Assembly (NCBI RefSeq): GCF_014203155.1
Contig: NZ_JACHIK010000008.1
Span: 1-64,000 of the forward strand
Origin: Shinella fusca
GTDB taxonomy: Bacteria; Pseudomonadota; Alphaproteobacteria; Rhizobiales; Rhizobiaceae
DNA: 64,000 bases
Reading direction: 5' to 3'
Shown one piece after another: positions 8,961 to 17,220 of the stretch. Positions within the stretch are counted from its first letter, which is position 1, and each line of letters starts with the position of its first letter. Below the pieces are notes generated by a model that saw only the letters and a list, made by a program, of their open reading frames with translations, made no database searches and was not told where the DNA came from. Position numbers and translations under genes: made by a program.

Positions 8961-9205
8961 TCGTCACCGCTGAACAGTTTTTCGATTTCCCCCTCGCCCA
9001 TCCTGTCGAAATCCGCGGGAACCTTCAGTTGCCCCCGAAGGAACCCGAAGCGACGCGGAGCCGCCCTGGCAGTGCCGCTCTCCAACGGCACGACGCGCAC
9101 CATCGGCTTTCCCGCCTTGGCGATGACGAAGGCCTCGCCCTCTGCCGCCTGCTCGACAAGGCGGGAAAGGTGGGTCTTGGCTTCATGGATGTTGACGACA
9201 CGCAC
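8957..9205 (-). CDS. Phd/YefM-type antitoxin
   Basis: An 82-residue protein starting RVVNIHEAKTHLSRLVEQAA, the DNA-binding fold of the Phd/YefM family, followed by a disordered acidic C-terminus that should wrap the toxin. The start is GTG 9205 with GAGGGGG upstream. It should neutralise the VapC-like partner and autorepress from the repeated half-sites at 9220-9246. Confidence 0.85.
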   Translation of the reverse strand: MRVVNIHEAKTHLSRLVEQAAEGEAFVIAKAGKPMVRVVPLESGTARAAPRRFGFLRGQLKVPADFDRMGEGEIEKLFSGDE

Positions 9206-9219
9206 GGGCGCCCCCTCAT

Positions 9220-9246
9220 GGACTTAGTCCACTAAACTTAGTTCAC
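9220..9246. promoter_or_regulatory. Candidate operator of the Phd/VapC-type pair
   Basis: Alternating half-sites TTAGT (9224-9228), ACTAA (9231-9235) and TTAGT (9238-9242) occur at a 7-bp period, and GGACT-T-AGTCC (9220-9230) overlaps them. They lie directly upstream of the antitoxin start and are AT-rich against a GC-rich background, as expected for a Phd-family autoregulatory site. Confidence 0.55.
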
Positions 9247-9305
9247 TTCATCCTCATTGTCGAATCGCTCTTTCCGACGGGCGCCAAATGGATTAGCTCT
9301 CGGCC

Positions 9306-10556
9306 ATGACGACGACGCACCTGCCCTTCCTCAACATCGATCCCGCCAGCCGCCGCGTTTCGCTCGACGGCCGCAATCCCGATTTCTACCGCGATCCGAA
9401 TCCGGCCTATGCGGCGCTGCATGCGCACTGTCCCACCTTCTGGTGGGAAGAGCAGAAGATGTGGTATTTCACCGGCTACGACCATGTGAACGCGCTCCTG
9501 CGCGACCGCCGCTTCGGCCGGCAGATCCTGCATGTGGCGACGCGCGAGGAACTCGGGATGCCGGCGCCCCAGCCGCATCTTGCCCATTTCGACGCCGCCG
9601 AGGCCTGGTCGCTGCTGGAGCTGGAGCCGCCGGAGCACACGCGGCTGCGCACCCTCGTCAACCGCGCCTTCGTCTCGCGCATGATCGAGAAGCTGACGCC
9701 GGAGATCGCCGCGCTCTGCCATGAGGCGATCGACCGTTTCGAGAGGGACGGCAGGGTCGAACTGCTGTCCGCCTTCGCCGATATCCTGCCGGTGACGATG
9801 ATCGCCCGCATGATCGGCATTCCCGACGCGATGGGGCCGCAGCTCCTGAAATGGTCGCATGCCTATGTGCGCATGTACATGTTCGGCCGCACCCGCGAGG
9901 ACGAGGTCAATGCCGACAGGGCGGCCGAGGAATTTTCCGACTACGTGCGCGGCGTGATCGCCGAGCGCCGGGCCGAGCCGCGCGACGACCTGCTCTCGCA
10001 CATGGTGCACACCGAGCACCGCGGCCAGCTCCTCACCGAGGACGAACTGGTCTCCACCACCATCGTGCTGCTCAATGCCGGCCACGAGGCGACGGTGCAC
10101 CAGATCGGCAATGCCGTGCGCACCATCCTCGAAAACGGCGCCGATCCGGCCATGCTCTTCGCCGATGCGAAAACGACGGAGCGCACGGTGGAGGAATGCC
10201 TGCGCATCTCCGCGCCGGTGCACATCTTCCAGCGCTATGCGCTCGAGGACGTCGAACTCGACGGCATCCGGTTCCGCCGCGGCGAGAAGGTGGCGATGAT
10301 CCTCGCCGCTGCCAATCTCGACCCGAAGAAATTCACCGACCCGCTCACCTTCAGGCCGGATCGCGACGAGGGCGCGAACCTCTCCTTCGGCGCCGGCATC
10401 CATTTCTGCATCGGCGCGCCGCTTGCCCGTCTGGAGCTGAACGTCGCCCTGCCGATCCTCTTCCAGCGCCTGCCCGGCCTCAGGATCGAGAAGAAGCCCG
10501 TGGTGAAGGACGTCTATCACTTCCACGGGCTGGAGGCGCTGGAACTCGCATGGTGA
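9306..10556 (+). CDS. Cytochrome P450
   Basis: A 416-residue soluble bacterial P450 of standard length. The heme-binding loop FGAGIHFCIGAPLAR has the ligand Cys368, the ExxR motif is E297-x-x-R300, and PERF-like FRPDRDEG follows. The I-helix reads AGHEAT (258-263): the acid Glu261 is present, but the residue normally Thr is Ala262. This threonine usually helps O2 activation; its loss is known in a few P450s such as EryF. No ferredoxin or reductase gene lies nearby, so electron donors must come from elsewhere. The substrate is unknown. ATG 9306 has no strong ribosome site. Confidence 0.93.
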   Translation: MTTTHLPFLNIDPASRRVSLDGRNPDFYRDPNPAYAALHAHCPTFWWEEQKMWYFTGYDHVNALLRDRRFGRQILHVATREELGMPAPQPHLAHFDAAEAWSLLELEPPEHTRLRTLVNRAFVSRMIEKLTPEIAALCHEAIDRFERDGRVELLSAFADILPVTMIARMIGIPDAMGPQLLKWSHAYVRMYMFGRTREDEVNADRAAEEFSDYVRGVIAERRAEPRDDLLSHMVHTEHRGQLLTEDELVSTTIVLLNAGHEATVHQIGNAVRTILENGADPAMLFADAKTTERTVEECLRISAPVHIFQRYALEDVELDGIRFRRGEKVAMILAAANLDPKKFTDPLTFRPDRDEGANLSFGAGIHFCIGAPLARLELNVALPILFQRLPGLRIEKKPVVKDVYHFHGLEALELAW

Positions 10557-10574
10557 TCACGGCATGCGAAAAAC

Positions 10575-10919
10575 CTAAAGCCGGATGACGTAATCCTTGC
10601 GAGTCGTTTCAACGACTTCCCAGGTTCCCTTGAAGCCGGGCCTGAGGATCAGGCGGTCGCCGGCCTTCAGGTGCGTGGTCTCGCCGTTTTCCGAAACGAT
10701 GATCGATTGTCCTTCGAGGATGTGGAAATATTCCCACTCGTCGTACTGGATGCGCCATTTGCCCGGCGTCGACTGCCAGATGCCGGCATAAAGGCCGCCA
10801 TCGGCTTCTTCGATGTTCCAGGTGGTGAAGACCGGGTCGCCCGCGATCAGCCGGTCGGCGGCAGGGCGGCCCGTCTCGGGCTCGATGCCGGTAATGTCGA
10901 AATCGCGTATCTTGGTCAT
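10575..10919 (-). CDS. Cupin-domain protein
   Basis: A 114-residue single-cupin protein. The two cupin motifs are represented by YDEWEYFHILEGQ and LKAGDRLILRPGFKGTWEV, resembling the small DUF861/EutQ-like cupins. WEYFHILEG lacks the full HxH..E..H metal set, so catalytic activity is uncertain. It is convergent with the P450 gene, with 18 bases between the stop codons. No function can be assigned from context. Confidence 0.8.
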   Translation of the reverse strand: MTKIRDFDITGIEPETGRPAADRLIAGDPVFTTWNIEEADGGLYAGIWQSTPGKWRIQYDEWEYFHILEGQSIIVSENGETTHLKAGDRLILRPGFKGTWEVVETTRKDYVIRL

Positions 10920-10949
10920 AAGGCTATCCGTTCCTTCGTGAGCGAAGCG

Positions 10950-11109
10950 CCCCTCGTCCGGCTGCCGCTACCTTCTCCCCGCAAGCGGGGCGAAGGGGAT
11001 GTTGCGCCGGCCTCCTCAAGCATTGCAGGCGATGAACGGGAAAGGCGCCCCGCATGTTTCCTTCTCCCCGCCCCGCGGGGAGAAGATGGCCGGCAGGCCG
11101 GATGAGGGG
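10950..11109. repeat. RIME-like palindromic mosaic repeat, family A with a family-B module
   Basis: Its ends are CCCCTCGTCC and GGATGAGGGG, with two CTTCTCCCCGC hairpins in between. Its right end contains GATGGCCGGCAGGCC, which is otherwise diagnostic of family B (44278-44449, 59443-59594), so this copy is a hybrid. It fills the gap between metY and the cupin gene. Confidence 0.75.
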
Positions 11110-11119
11110 CGATCCCGCC

Positions 11120-12403
11120 TCAAGCCTTGGCCAGCGCCTGCTCGATATCGGCGATGATGTCGGCGACGTCCTCAAGACCGATGGACAGGCGCACGACATC
11201 CGGGCCCGCGCCGGCGGCCACCTGCTGCTCCTCGGAAAGCTGGCGGTGCGTGGTGGAGGCCGGGTGGATGACCAGCGAGCGCGTGTCGCCGATATTGGCG
11301 AGGTGCGAGAGCATTTCCAGCCCCTCGACGAAGCGCTTGCCCGATTCGTAGCCGCCCTTGAGGCCGAAGGTGAAGACGGCCCCCGCCCCCTTCGGCGAAT
11401 AGCGCTGCTGGAGGGCGTGGTTCTCGTTGTCCTCAAGGCCGGCATAGTTGACCCAGGCCACCTTGTCATGGGTCTTCAGCCACTTGGCGACGGCAAGCGC
11501 ATTGTCGCAATGGCGCTGCATGCGAAGCGGCAGCGTCTCGATGCCGTTGAGGATCTGGAAGGCGTTGAACGGCGAGATGGCCGGGCCGAAATCGCGCAGG
11601 CCCAGCACCCGGCAGGCGATGGCGAAGGCGAAGTTGCCGAAGGTGGCGTGCAGCACGATGCCGGCATAATCCGGCCGCGGCTCGGACAGCGCCGGATATT
11701 TCCCGGAGGCCGACCAGTCGAAGGTGCCGCCGTCGACGATGATGCCCCCCATCGACGTGCCGTGGCCGCCCATGAACTTGGTCAGCGACTGCACGACGAT
11801 GTCGGCGCCGTGCTCCAGCGGGCGCAGGAGATAGGGCGTCGCCATGGTGTTGTCGACGATGAGCGGCAGGCCGTGGCGATGGGCGATCTCGGCGATGGCC
11901 GCGATATCGACGAAGGTGCCGCCGGGATTGGCCGGGCTCTCGATGAAGATAGCCTTGGTTTTGTCGTCGATCTGGCTTTCGAAGGCGGAAAGATCGAGCG
12001 GATCGACCCAGCGCACATGCCAGTCGAAGCTCTTGAAGGCATTGCCGAACTGGTTGATCGAGCCGCCATAGAGCCGGCGCGCGGCGATGAAATTGTCGCC
12101 GGGCCGCATGATCGTGTGGAAGACGAGGAGCTGGGCGGCATGGCCCGAGGCGACGGCGAGCGCCGCCGTGCCGCCTTCAAGCGCCGCGACGCGCTCTTCG
12201 AGCACCGCCTGCGTCGGGTTCATGATGCGGGTGTAGATATTGCCGAAAGCCTGCAGGCCGAAGAGCGCGGCGGCATGGTCCGTGTCGTTGAAGACGAAGC
12301 TGGTGGTCTGGTAGATCGGCGTCGCCCGCGCGCCGGTCGTCGGGTCCGGCTGGGCGCCGGCATGGATGGCGAGCGTGGAAAATCCGGGCTTGTTCTTCGT
12401 CAT
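11120..12403 (-). CDS. metY: O-acetylhomoserine sulfhydrylase (aminocarboxypropyltransferase)
   Basis: A 427-residue PLP enzyme of the Cys/Met metabolism family that makes homocysteine from O-acetylhomoserine and sulfide. The PLP lysine is K209 in [10 protein letters not shown], with D184 in VDNTMATP pairing with the cofactor nitrogen. The length and the [19 protein letters not shown] insertion match MetY rather than the shorter MetZ or MetB. ATG 12403 follows GGGAGG. I looked for a SAM-II riboswitch in the leader and did not find one. Confidence 0.92.
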   Translation of the reverse strand: MTKNKPGFSTLAIHAGAQPDPTTGARATPIYQTTSFVFNDTDHAAALFGLQAFGNIYTRIMNPTQAVLEERVAALEGGTAALAVASGHAAQLLVFHTIMRPGDNFIAARRLYGGSINQFGNAFKSFDWHVRWVDPLDLSAFESQIDDKTKAIFIESPANPGGTFVDIAAIAEIAHRHGLPLIVDNTMATPYLLRPLEHGADIVVQSLTKFMGGHGTSMGGIIVDGGTFDWSASGKYPALSEPRPDYAGIVLHATFGNFAFAIACRVLGLRDFGPAISPFNAFQILNGIETLPLRMQRHCDNALAVAKWLKTHDKVAWVNYAGLEDNENHALQQRYSPKGAGAVFTFGLKGGYESGKRFVEGLEMLSHLANIGDTRSLVIHPASTTHRQLSEEQQVAAGAGPDVVRLSIGLEDVADIIADIEQALAKA

Positions 12404-12514
12404 GAATGGGGCCTCCCTGGCTGAGTTCCGGCACTATTTCAGAGAGATAGGGGGCGGTCAAAGAAAGATTTTCCGCCAGGAAGGCAAGGCGCAGGGCGCG
12501 CTTTGCGGAAATCT

Positions 12515-12943
12515 TCAGGCGACGAGGCGCGGATATTCGATCGCCGGGCAGCGGTCCATCACCACCTTGACGCCGGCGGCCTCGGCCTTGGCGGCCGCCG
12601 CATCGTTGCGCACGGAGAGCTGGCCCCAGATCGCCTTGGGCAGAGGGTCGAGCGCCAGCGCCTCATCGACGACGGAGGGCAGCGCATCGGCCGCGCGGAA
12701 GACGTCGATCATGTCGATCGGCTCGAGGATATCGGCAAGGCGGGCGACGACGGGCTGGCCGAGGATCTCCTTGCCGGCCTGCCCCGGATTGACCGGGATG
12801 ACCCGGTAGCCCTTGCGCAGGAGGAAACCCATGACCCGGTAGCTCGGCCGCTCGGGGTTCGGCGAGGCGCCGACGAGCGCGATCACCTTGGTCGAGCGCA
12901 GGATGTCGGCGAGATAATAGTCCGGATAAGAATCGTGATTCAT
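12515..12943 (-). CDS. CoA-binding protein (YccU-like), copy 1
   Basis: A 142-residue single-domain Rossmann protein of the CoA-binding/YccU family: VIALVGASPNPERPSYRVMGFLLRKG is the nucleotide-binding strand-loop, then VIPVNPG and IDMIDVFRAADALPSVVDEAL. Family members bind CoA in structures, but their physiological role is unclear. The next gene upstream (13009-13446) is a close paralogue in the same orientation, so this is a tandem duplication. Confidence 0.85.
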   Translation of the reverse strand: MNHDSYPDYYLADILRSTKVIALVGASPNPERPSYRVMGFLLRKGYRVIPVNPGQAGKEILGQPVVARLADILEPIDMIDVFRAADALPSVVDEALALDPLPKAIWGQLSVRNDAAAAKAEAAGVKVVMDRCPAIEYPRLVA

Positions 12944-13008
12944 GGCGTTACCCCGTTTCTCGGCGGAGAATTGGGATAACGCAACGTGAAGTCAATATGC
13001 GCCCTGCG

Positions 13009-13446
13009 TCACGACGCCTTGAGCATCAGCACCGGATATTCCGTCACCGGGCAGCGGTCCATGACGACCCGGATGCCCGCCGCTTCCGCACGGGCGGCGG
13101 CGGCATCGTCGCGCACCGTGAACTGGCCCCACAGCACGGACGGCAGCGGGCAGAGCGCCAGCACCTCGTCGACGACGGAGGGGAACTGGCTTGCCGCGCG
13201 GAAGACGTCGACCATGTCGATCGGCTCGGGGATGTCGGCAAGGCGGGCATAGACGGTCTGCCCGAGGATCTCTCTGCCGGCATGGCCGGGATTGACCGGG
13301 ATGACATGATAGCCCTTGCCGAGCAGGAAACCCATGACGCCGTGGCTCGGTCGCGCATCGTTCGGCGAGGCGCCGAGCACGGCGATCGTGTGCACGGATT
13401 TCAGGATCTGGCGGATATAGCCGTCGGGATAGTGATCGTGGTTCAT
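13009..13446 (-). CDS. CoA-binding protein (YccU-like), copy 2
   Basis: A 145-residue paralogue of the preceding protein with the same order of motifs: VLGASPNDARPSHGVMGFLL, VIPVNPGHAGREILGQ, EPIDMVDVFRAASQFPSVVDE and a shared VVMDRCP..EYP end. ATG 13446 has AAGGAGG upstream; the frame extends 43 codons further without similarity. About 65 bases separate it from copy 1. The pair may be co-transcribed; the functional difference is unknown. Confidence 0.85.
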   Translation of the reverse strand: MNHDHYPDGYIRQILKSVHTIAVLGASPNDARPSHGVMGFLLGKGYHVIPVNPGHAGREILGQTVYARLADIPEPIDMVDVFRAASQFPSVVDEVLALCPLPSVLWGQFTVRDDAAAARAEAAGIRVVMDRCPVTEYPVLMLKAS

Positions 13447-13690
13447 CGCTGCCTCCTTCGGCGTTGGCGACTGTCTCTCACACGTCTTCCAGGCCGATAC
13501 CCTAGCGCAAAACCTTAAAGAAGCGGACCGCGCCGCCAGCCGTTGGGGCGGGCAGATTGTGCCAATCCGGGGCACATCCGGCCGTTTTCACCGCACTTGA
13601 CCGGCCTTGGCGGAAAATTCCGGATTGCAAATCGCCGGCTTTGGGCGGAAGAAGGGCTTCCCTTCGCCTGCCCGCCCCCGAGGTTCCAGA

Positions 13691-14527
13691 TTGCCGCTCG
13701 ACGTCCTCTTCCTCGTGCTCTTCGGCGCGGCCCTGCATGCGACCTGGAACGCCATCGTCAAGGCCGGCACGGACAAGTCGCTGGATGCGGCGATGGTGGC
13801 GCTCGGCGCGGGCGCCGTCGGCCTTTTCTTCCTGCCCTTCGTGCCGCTACCGAAGCCGGAGGCCTGGCCGTTCATCCTCGTCTCGGCCTTCCTGCAGTTC
13901 GCCTATTTCCAGCTCGTGGCGGGCGCCTACCGGGCCGGCGACATCGGGCTCGTCTATCCGCTGATGCGCGGCACCGCCCCCCTTCTCGTCGCCATGACGA
14001 GCGGCGTGGTGCTCGGCGAGCACCTGACGCCCGCGGCCATGGCCGGCGTCCTCGTCATCTCGGCCGGCGTCCTGACGCTCGCCTTCGAATCGCGCCGCGG
14101 CGGGCGGCACGCCATCCTGCTCGCGCTCGCCAATGCCGTGGTGATCGCCACCTACACCTTCGTCGACGGCGCGGGCGCGCGCGTCTCCGGCAATGCCGTT
14201 TCCTATACGCTGTGGATGTCGCTGCTGCCGCCGGTGCTGCTCTTCGGCTGGGCCGTTATGCGCCGCGGCAAGGCCACCGTCTGGAACCACGTCCGGCGCA
14301 ACTGGGCACGCGGCCTCTTCGGCGGCGCCGGCTCCATCGCCTCCTACGGCCTTGCCCTCTGGGCGATGACGAAGGCCCCCGTCGCCACCGTCGCGGCGCT
14401 GCGCGAGACCGCCATCGTCTTCGCCCTCCTCATCTCGGTCTTCGTGCTGAAGGAGAAAGCCAGCGTCTGGCGCTACCTCGCCGGCGCGGTGATCGCAGCC
14501 GGCGTGCTGGTGCTGAAACTGGCGTGA
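13691..14527 (+). CDS. EamA/DMT-superfamily transporter
   Basis: An inner-membrane protein of about 278 residues with ten predicted hydrophobic segments in two EamA repeats (LFLVLFGAALHATWNAIVKAG first, IVFALLISVFVLKEKASVWR near the end). Substrates of such drug/metabolite transporters cannot be inferred. I prefer TTG 13691, with GAGG 7 bases upstream, because family proteins begin PLDVLFLVLFG; an upstream TTG at 13607 would add 28 non-conserved residues. It converges with the higA-like gene, with 3 bases between the stop codons. Confidence 0.85.
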   Translation: MPLDVLFLVLFGAALHATWNAIVKAGTDKSLDAAMVALGAGAVGLFFLPFVPLPKPEAWPFILVSAFLQFAYFQLVAGAYRAGDIGLVYPLMRGTAPLLVAMTSGVVLGEHLTPAAMAGVLVISAGVLTLAFESRRGGRHAILLALANAVVIATYTFVDGAGARVSGNAVSYTLWMSLLPPVLLFGWAVMRRGKATVWNHVRRNWARGLFGGAGSIASYGLALWAMTKAPVATVAALRETAIVFALLISVFVLKEKASVWRYLAGAVIAAGVLVLKLA

Positions 14528-14530
14528 CGA

Positions 14531-14809
14531 TCAGGCGGCGGGCAGAACTTCCCTCGATATCCGTTCGCCGCTTTCCCGCCGCACGACAGCCAGGTCATAG
14601 GCGGCCTGCAGTCCCAGCCAGAACTGCGGGTCATTGCCGAAATACCGCCCAAGGCGGAGCGCGGTATCGGCGGAAATTCCCCGCTTGCCACTCAATATCT
14701 CCGATACGCGGCCGGAATTGATCCGTAGCGCAAGCGCGAGCGCATTTCCGCTCATCTGCCGCGCCTCAAGCTCTTCCTTCAGGATGGAACCGGGATGAAC
14801 CTCGAACAT
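14531..14809 (-). CDS. higA: HigA-type antitoxin (XRE family)
   Basis: A 92-residue helix-turn-helix protein: HPGSILKEELEARQMSGNALALAL followed by INSGRVSEILSGKRGISADTALRLGRYFG, the signature of HigA/VapI antitoxins. ATG 14809 is chosen because a strong GAGGAG site precedes it and overlaps the end of higB. It binds and inactivates HigB and represses the operon. The antitoxin is downstream of the toxin, the usual higBA order. Confidence 0.88.
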   Translation of the reverse strand: MFEVHPGSILKEELEARQMSGNALALALRINSGRVSEILSGKRGISADTALRLGRYFGNDPQFWLGLQAAYDLAVVRRESGERISREVLPAA

Positions 14810-14820
14810 CCGTTTTCTCC

Positions 14821-15099
14821 TCAATGATAATCGACGATTTCAACGTCATAGGCGTCGCCGTTCTCGAAACGGAAACAAAGCCGCCATGGCCCGTTGATCG
14901 TCATCGCCCACTGCCCCTTGCGATCACCCGTCAGCTTGTGAAGCCCGATCGAGCGCAGGGGAGATATGTCGTCCAGGCTCCGCGCTGCGTTCAGCACGTT
15001 CAAACGCGCCATCGCCTTCGCAGGATCAAGCCCGGAAAACCGTGACTTGCCCGTCTCCACGAATTGTCGTGTCGCCGTGTCCGCAATGGACTTGATCAT
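14821..15099 (-). CDS. higB: HigB-type toxin (RelE/ParE superfamily)
   Basis: A 92-residue toxin. ATRQFVETGKSRFSGLD, RSIGLHKLTGDRKGQWAMTINGPWRLCFRF and DVEIVDYH are the conserved blocks of HigB/RelE-like ribosome-dependent mRNA endonucleases. The higA start is 11 bases downstream. An inverted repeat just upstream (15110-15128) is a likely autoregulatory site. Confidence 0.88.
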   Translation of the reverse strand: MIKSIADTATRQFVETGKSRFSGLDPAKAMARLNVLNAARSLDDISPLRSIGLHKLTGDRKGQWAMTINGPWRLCFRFENGDAYDVEIVDYH

Positions 15100-15109
15100 C
15101 CGCCAAGCA

Positions 15110-15128
15110 TACTCCGCTTTCCGGAGTA
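15110..15128. promoter_or_regulatory. Candidate higBA operator
   Basis: The 7-bp perfect inverted repeat TACTCCG-CTTTC-CGGAGTA begins 10 bases upstream of the higB start codon, the expected place for HigA autorepression. Confidence 0.55.
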
Positions 15129-15131
15129 CGT

Positions 15132-15148
15132 CTAACGCAAAACGTTAG
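15132..15148 (-). other. Inverted repeat spanning the enoyl-CoA hydratase stop codon
   Basis: CTAACG-CAAAA-CGTTAG is a perfect 6-bp inverted repeat containing the TAA stop (15145-15147) of the upstream gene. It could be a weak transcription end or a second operator half for higBA. It lacks a T-run. Confidence 0.35.
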
Positions 15149-15960
15149 TTCCACTCCGGCATGCGCTTGCCGAGGAAGGCGCCGATGCCTTCCTTCGCGT
15201 CGTCCACCAGCATGTTGTCCGTCATGGTGGCGACGGCGATGTCGTAGGCTTCGGCGAGCGGCAGGCCGGCCTGGGCGCGGAAGGCGGCCTTGCCGATGCG
15301 CAGGGCCTGCGGCGATTTCGAGGCGATGACGGCGGCGTATTTGTCGACCACCTGACGCAGATATTGCTGCGGCACGATACGGTTGACGAGGCCGAAATCC
15401 TTGGCGGTGGAGGCGTCGATCGTCTCACCGGTCAAAAGCATCTCCATCGCCTGCTTGGGGTGGGCCGCGCGGGAGACCGCAACCATCGGCGTCGAGCAGA
15501 AAAGGCCGATATTGACGCCCGGCGTGCAGAAGGCCGAAGTATCGGTGCAGACGGCAAGATCGCAACTTGCGACGAGCTGGCAGCCGGCGGCCGTGGCGAG
15601 CCCGTCGACCTCGGCGACCACGGGCTGCGGCAGCGCGGCGATCTTCAGCATGATATCTGCCGCCATGCGCATGGTCTTCTCGAAGAAGGCGCGCCCGCCG
15701 TCGGCATCCGCGCGCCGTGCGGTCATTTCCTTGAGGTCGTGGCCGGCCGAGAAGACCTTGCCCGTCGAGGCGAGCACGACGACGCGGATGGCATCGTCGG
15801 CCGCGGCGGCATCGAGGGCCGCGCCGAGCGCTTCCATCGTGGCGATGGAAAGGGCGTTCGCCGGCGGATTGTCGAGGGTGATCCTGAGGATCGGCTCCGC
15901 GCGCTCGACGCGCACCAGGCCGGCCGCTTCCTCTTTCCTGAACGTCACCACATCCGCCAT
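15145..15960 (-). CDS. Enoyl-CoA hydratase/isomerase family protein
   Basis: A 271-residue crotonase-fold protein. LDNPPANALS, FSAGHDLKEM (oxyanion-hole strand) and EVDGLATAAGCQLVASCDLAV are conserved. At the usual second glutamate of true hydratases the sequence reads STPMVAVSR, so the exact reaction is uncertain; similar proteins are often named ECHDC3-like. ATG 15960 follows AAAGGAGG. It probably acts in acyl-CoA metabolism; the divergent thioesterase-like gene (16093) may be related. Confidence 0.85.
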   Translation of the reverse strand: MADVVTFRKEEAAGLVRVERAEPILRITLDNPPANALSIATMEALGAALDAAAADDAIRVVVLASTGKVFSAGHDLKEMTARRADADGGRAFFEKTMRMAADIMLKIAALPQPVVAEVDGLATAAGCQLVASCDLAVCTDTSAFCTPGVNIGLFCSTPMVAVSRAAHPKQAMEMLLTGETIDASTAKDFGLVNRIVPQQYLRQVVDKYAAVIASKSPQALRIGKAAFRAQAGLPLAEAYDIAVATMTDNMLVDDAKEGIGAFLGKRMPEWN

Positions 15961-16092
15961 GATCGCCTCCTTTCCGTTCTCTCCTTGCGGTCTACGCTTC
16001 ACCGCCAAGGCTTTCAAGCGCAACGGCATAGACTTTGAGAGGGCTTGCCGCGCCCGCCGGACCGACTGTAAAGCAGGCGGGAGGAGATGCCC

Positions 16093-16524
16093 ATGCAACT
16101 GACGCCGATCATGGACCCGGAGGCGCTGAACCGCTTCCTCGAAGCCGACTTTCCGCAGCTTCATACGGACGGCAAGGTCTTCGAGGTGATGGAGGTCGGC
16201 CCCGGCACGGTGATCATGCGGCTTATGCCCAACGAGCGGCACCTGCGCCCCGGCGGCACGATTTCCGGGCCCACCCTCTTCGCGCTCGCCGATGTCGGCG
16301 CCTGGTGCGCGGTGCTCGCCCATATCGGCCCGGTGGCCCTCGCCGTCACCACCAATCTCAACATCAATTTCCTGCGCAAGCCCGCGCCCGGCCCCCTCTC
16401 CTGCACCTGCCGGCTCCTCAAGCTCGGCAAGCGGCTGGCTGTGGTGGAGGCCTCGATCTTCGATGCTGACAGCGAGGATCTGGTGGCCCATGCCACCGCA
16501 ACCTACTCGATTCCGCCGCGATAA
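16093..16524 (+). CDS. PaaI-family hotdog thioesterase
   Basis: A 143-residue hotdog-fold protein. MRLMPNERHLRPGGTISGPTLFALAD is the PaaI/YigI-type motif with the HxxxGG..G..hotdog helix, followed by VTTNLNINFLRKP. It should hydrolyse an acyl- or aryl-CoA thioester. ATG 16093 is preferred over 16087 because the GGAGGAG site lies 7 bases before it. It is divergent from the enoyl-CoA hydratase gene. Confidence 0.85.
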   Translation: MQLTPIMDPEALNRFLEADFPQLHTDGKVFEVMEVGPGTVIMRLMPNERHLRPGGTISGPTLFALADVGAWCAVLAHIGPVALAVTTNLNINFLRKPAPGPLSCTCRLLKLGKRLAVVEASIFDADSEDLVAHATATYSIPPR

Positions 16525-16601
16525 TTTGCGGTATTGAGATACCACACAATTAAGCCATTGTTTTTGCTTATCTATCTTTAGCGCTTCCCGGATCGCATCT
16601 C

Positions 16602-16630
16602 TTGACGCCCCATCCGCTCTCGCTTATAAG
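16602..16630 (+). promoter_or_regulatory. Sigma-70 promoter of rplM-rpsI
   Basis: TTGACG (16602-16607), a 17-base spacer and TATAAG (16625-16630) form a near-consensus housekeeping promoter. The inferred start near 16637 gives a leader of about 115 bases rich in GC palindromes before rplM, room for ribosomal-protein feedback control. Confidence 0.8.
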
Positions 16631-16753
16631 CCGCCGAGATCGCGGTCCCCTCGGGCCGCGTTCGATTTTTGGCATCCGCAAGGGAGCCAAACCAAGCAAC
16701 AAGAAACGCCCGCGGCCCGCAAGGCTCCGGGACCCAAGGAAAGAGCTACTCCC

Positions 16754-17218
16754 ATGGCAACCTTCGTACAGAAGCCCGCCGAGGTAGAGAAGAAGTGGAT
16801 CCTCATCGACGCCGAAGGCCTCGTTGTCGGTCGCCTCGCTACCCTCATCGCGAACCGCCTGCGTGGCAAGCATAAGGCCACCTTCACGCCCCACGTCGAC
16901 GACGGCGACAACGTCATCGTCATCAACGCCGACAAGGTCGTCTTCACCGGCAAGAAGTACTCCGACAAGAAGTACTACTGGCATACCGGCTACCCGGGCG
17001 GCATCAAGGAGCGTACGGCTCGCCAGATCATCGAAGGCCGCTTCCCGGAGCGCGTCCTCGAAAAGGCCGTCGAACGCATGGTTCCGCGCGGCCCGCTCGG
17101 CCGTCGCCAGATGAAGAACCTGCGCGTCTACGCCGGCTCCAACCATCCGCATGAAGCCCAGCAGCCCGTCGCCCTCGACGTCGCCAAGCTGAACAGCAAG
17201 AACACAAGGAGCGCCTGA
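16754..17218 (+). CDS. rplM: 50S ribosomal protein L13
   Basis: A 154-residue L13 of the alphaproteobacterial length. It contains [51 protein letters not shown] and HPHEAQQP. It is an early-assembly protein of the large subunit. The rpsI start codon is 2 bases after its stop codon, and the pair shares the promoter at 16602-16630. Confidence 0.98.
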   Translation: MATFVQKPAEVEKKWILIDAEGLVVGRLATLIANRLRGKHKATFTPHVDDGDNVIVINADKVVFTGKKYSDKKYYWHTGYPGGIKERTARQIIEGRFPERVLEKAVERMVPRGPLGRRQMKNLRVYAGSNHPHEAQQPVALDVAKLNSKNTRSA

Positions 17219-17220
17219 TA

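Noticed and set aside
12404-12514. SAM-II riboswitch upstream of metY
   Set aside because: Such riboswitches are common before met genes in this class, but I could not find the pseudoknot core or the conserved loop sequences.
15961-16545. N-terminal extension of the enoyl-CoA hydratase by 195 codons
   Set aside because: The extension overlaps the divergent thioesterase gene in antisense and has no similarity to the family; a strong ribosome site marks the start at 15960.
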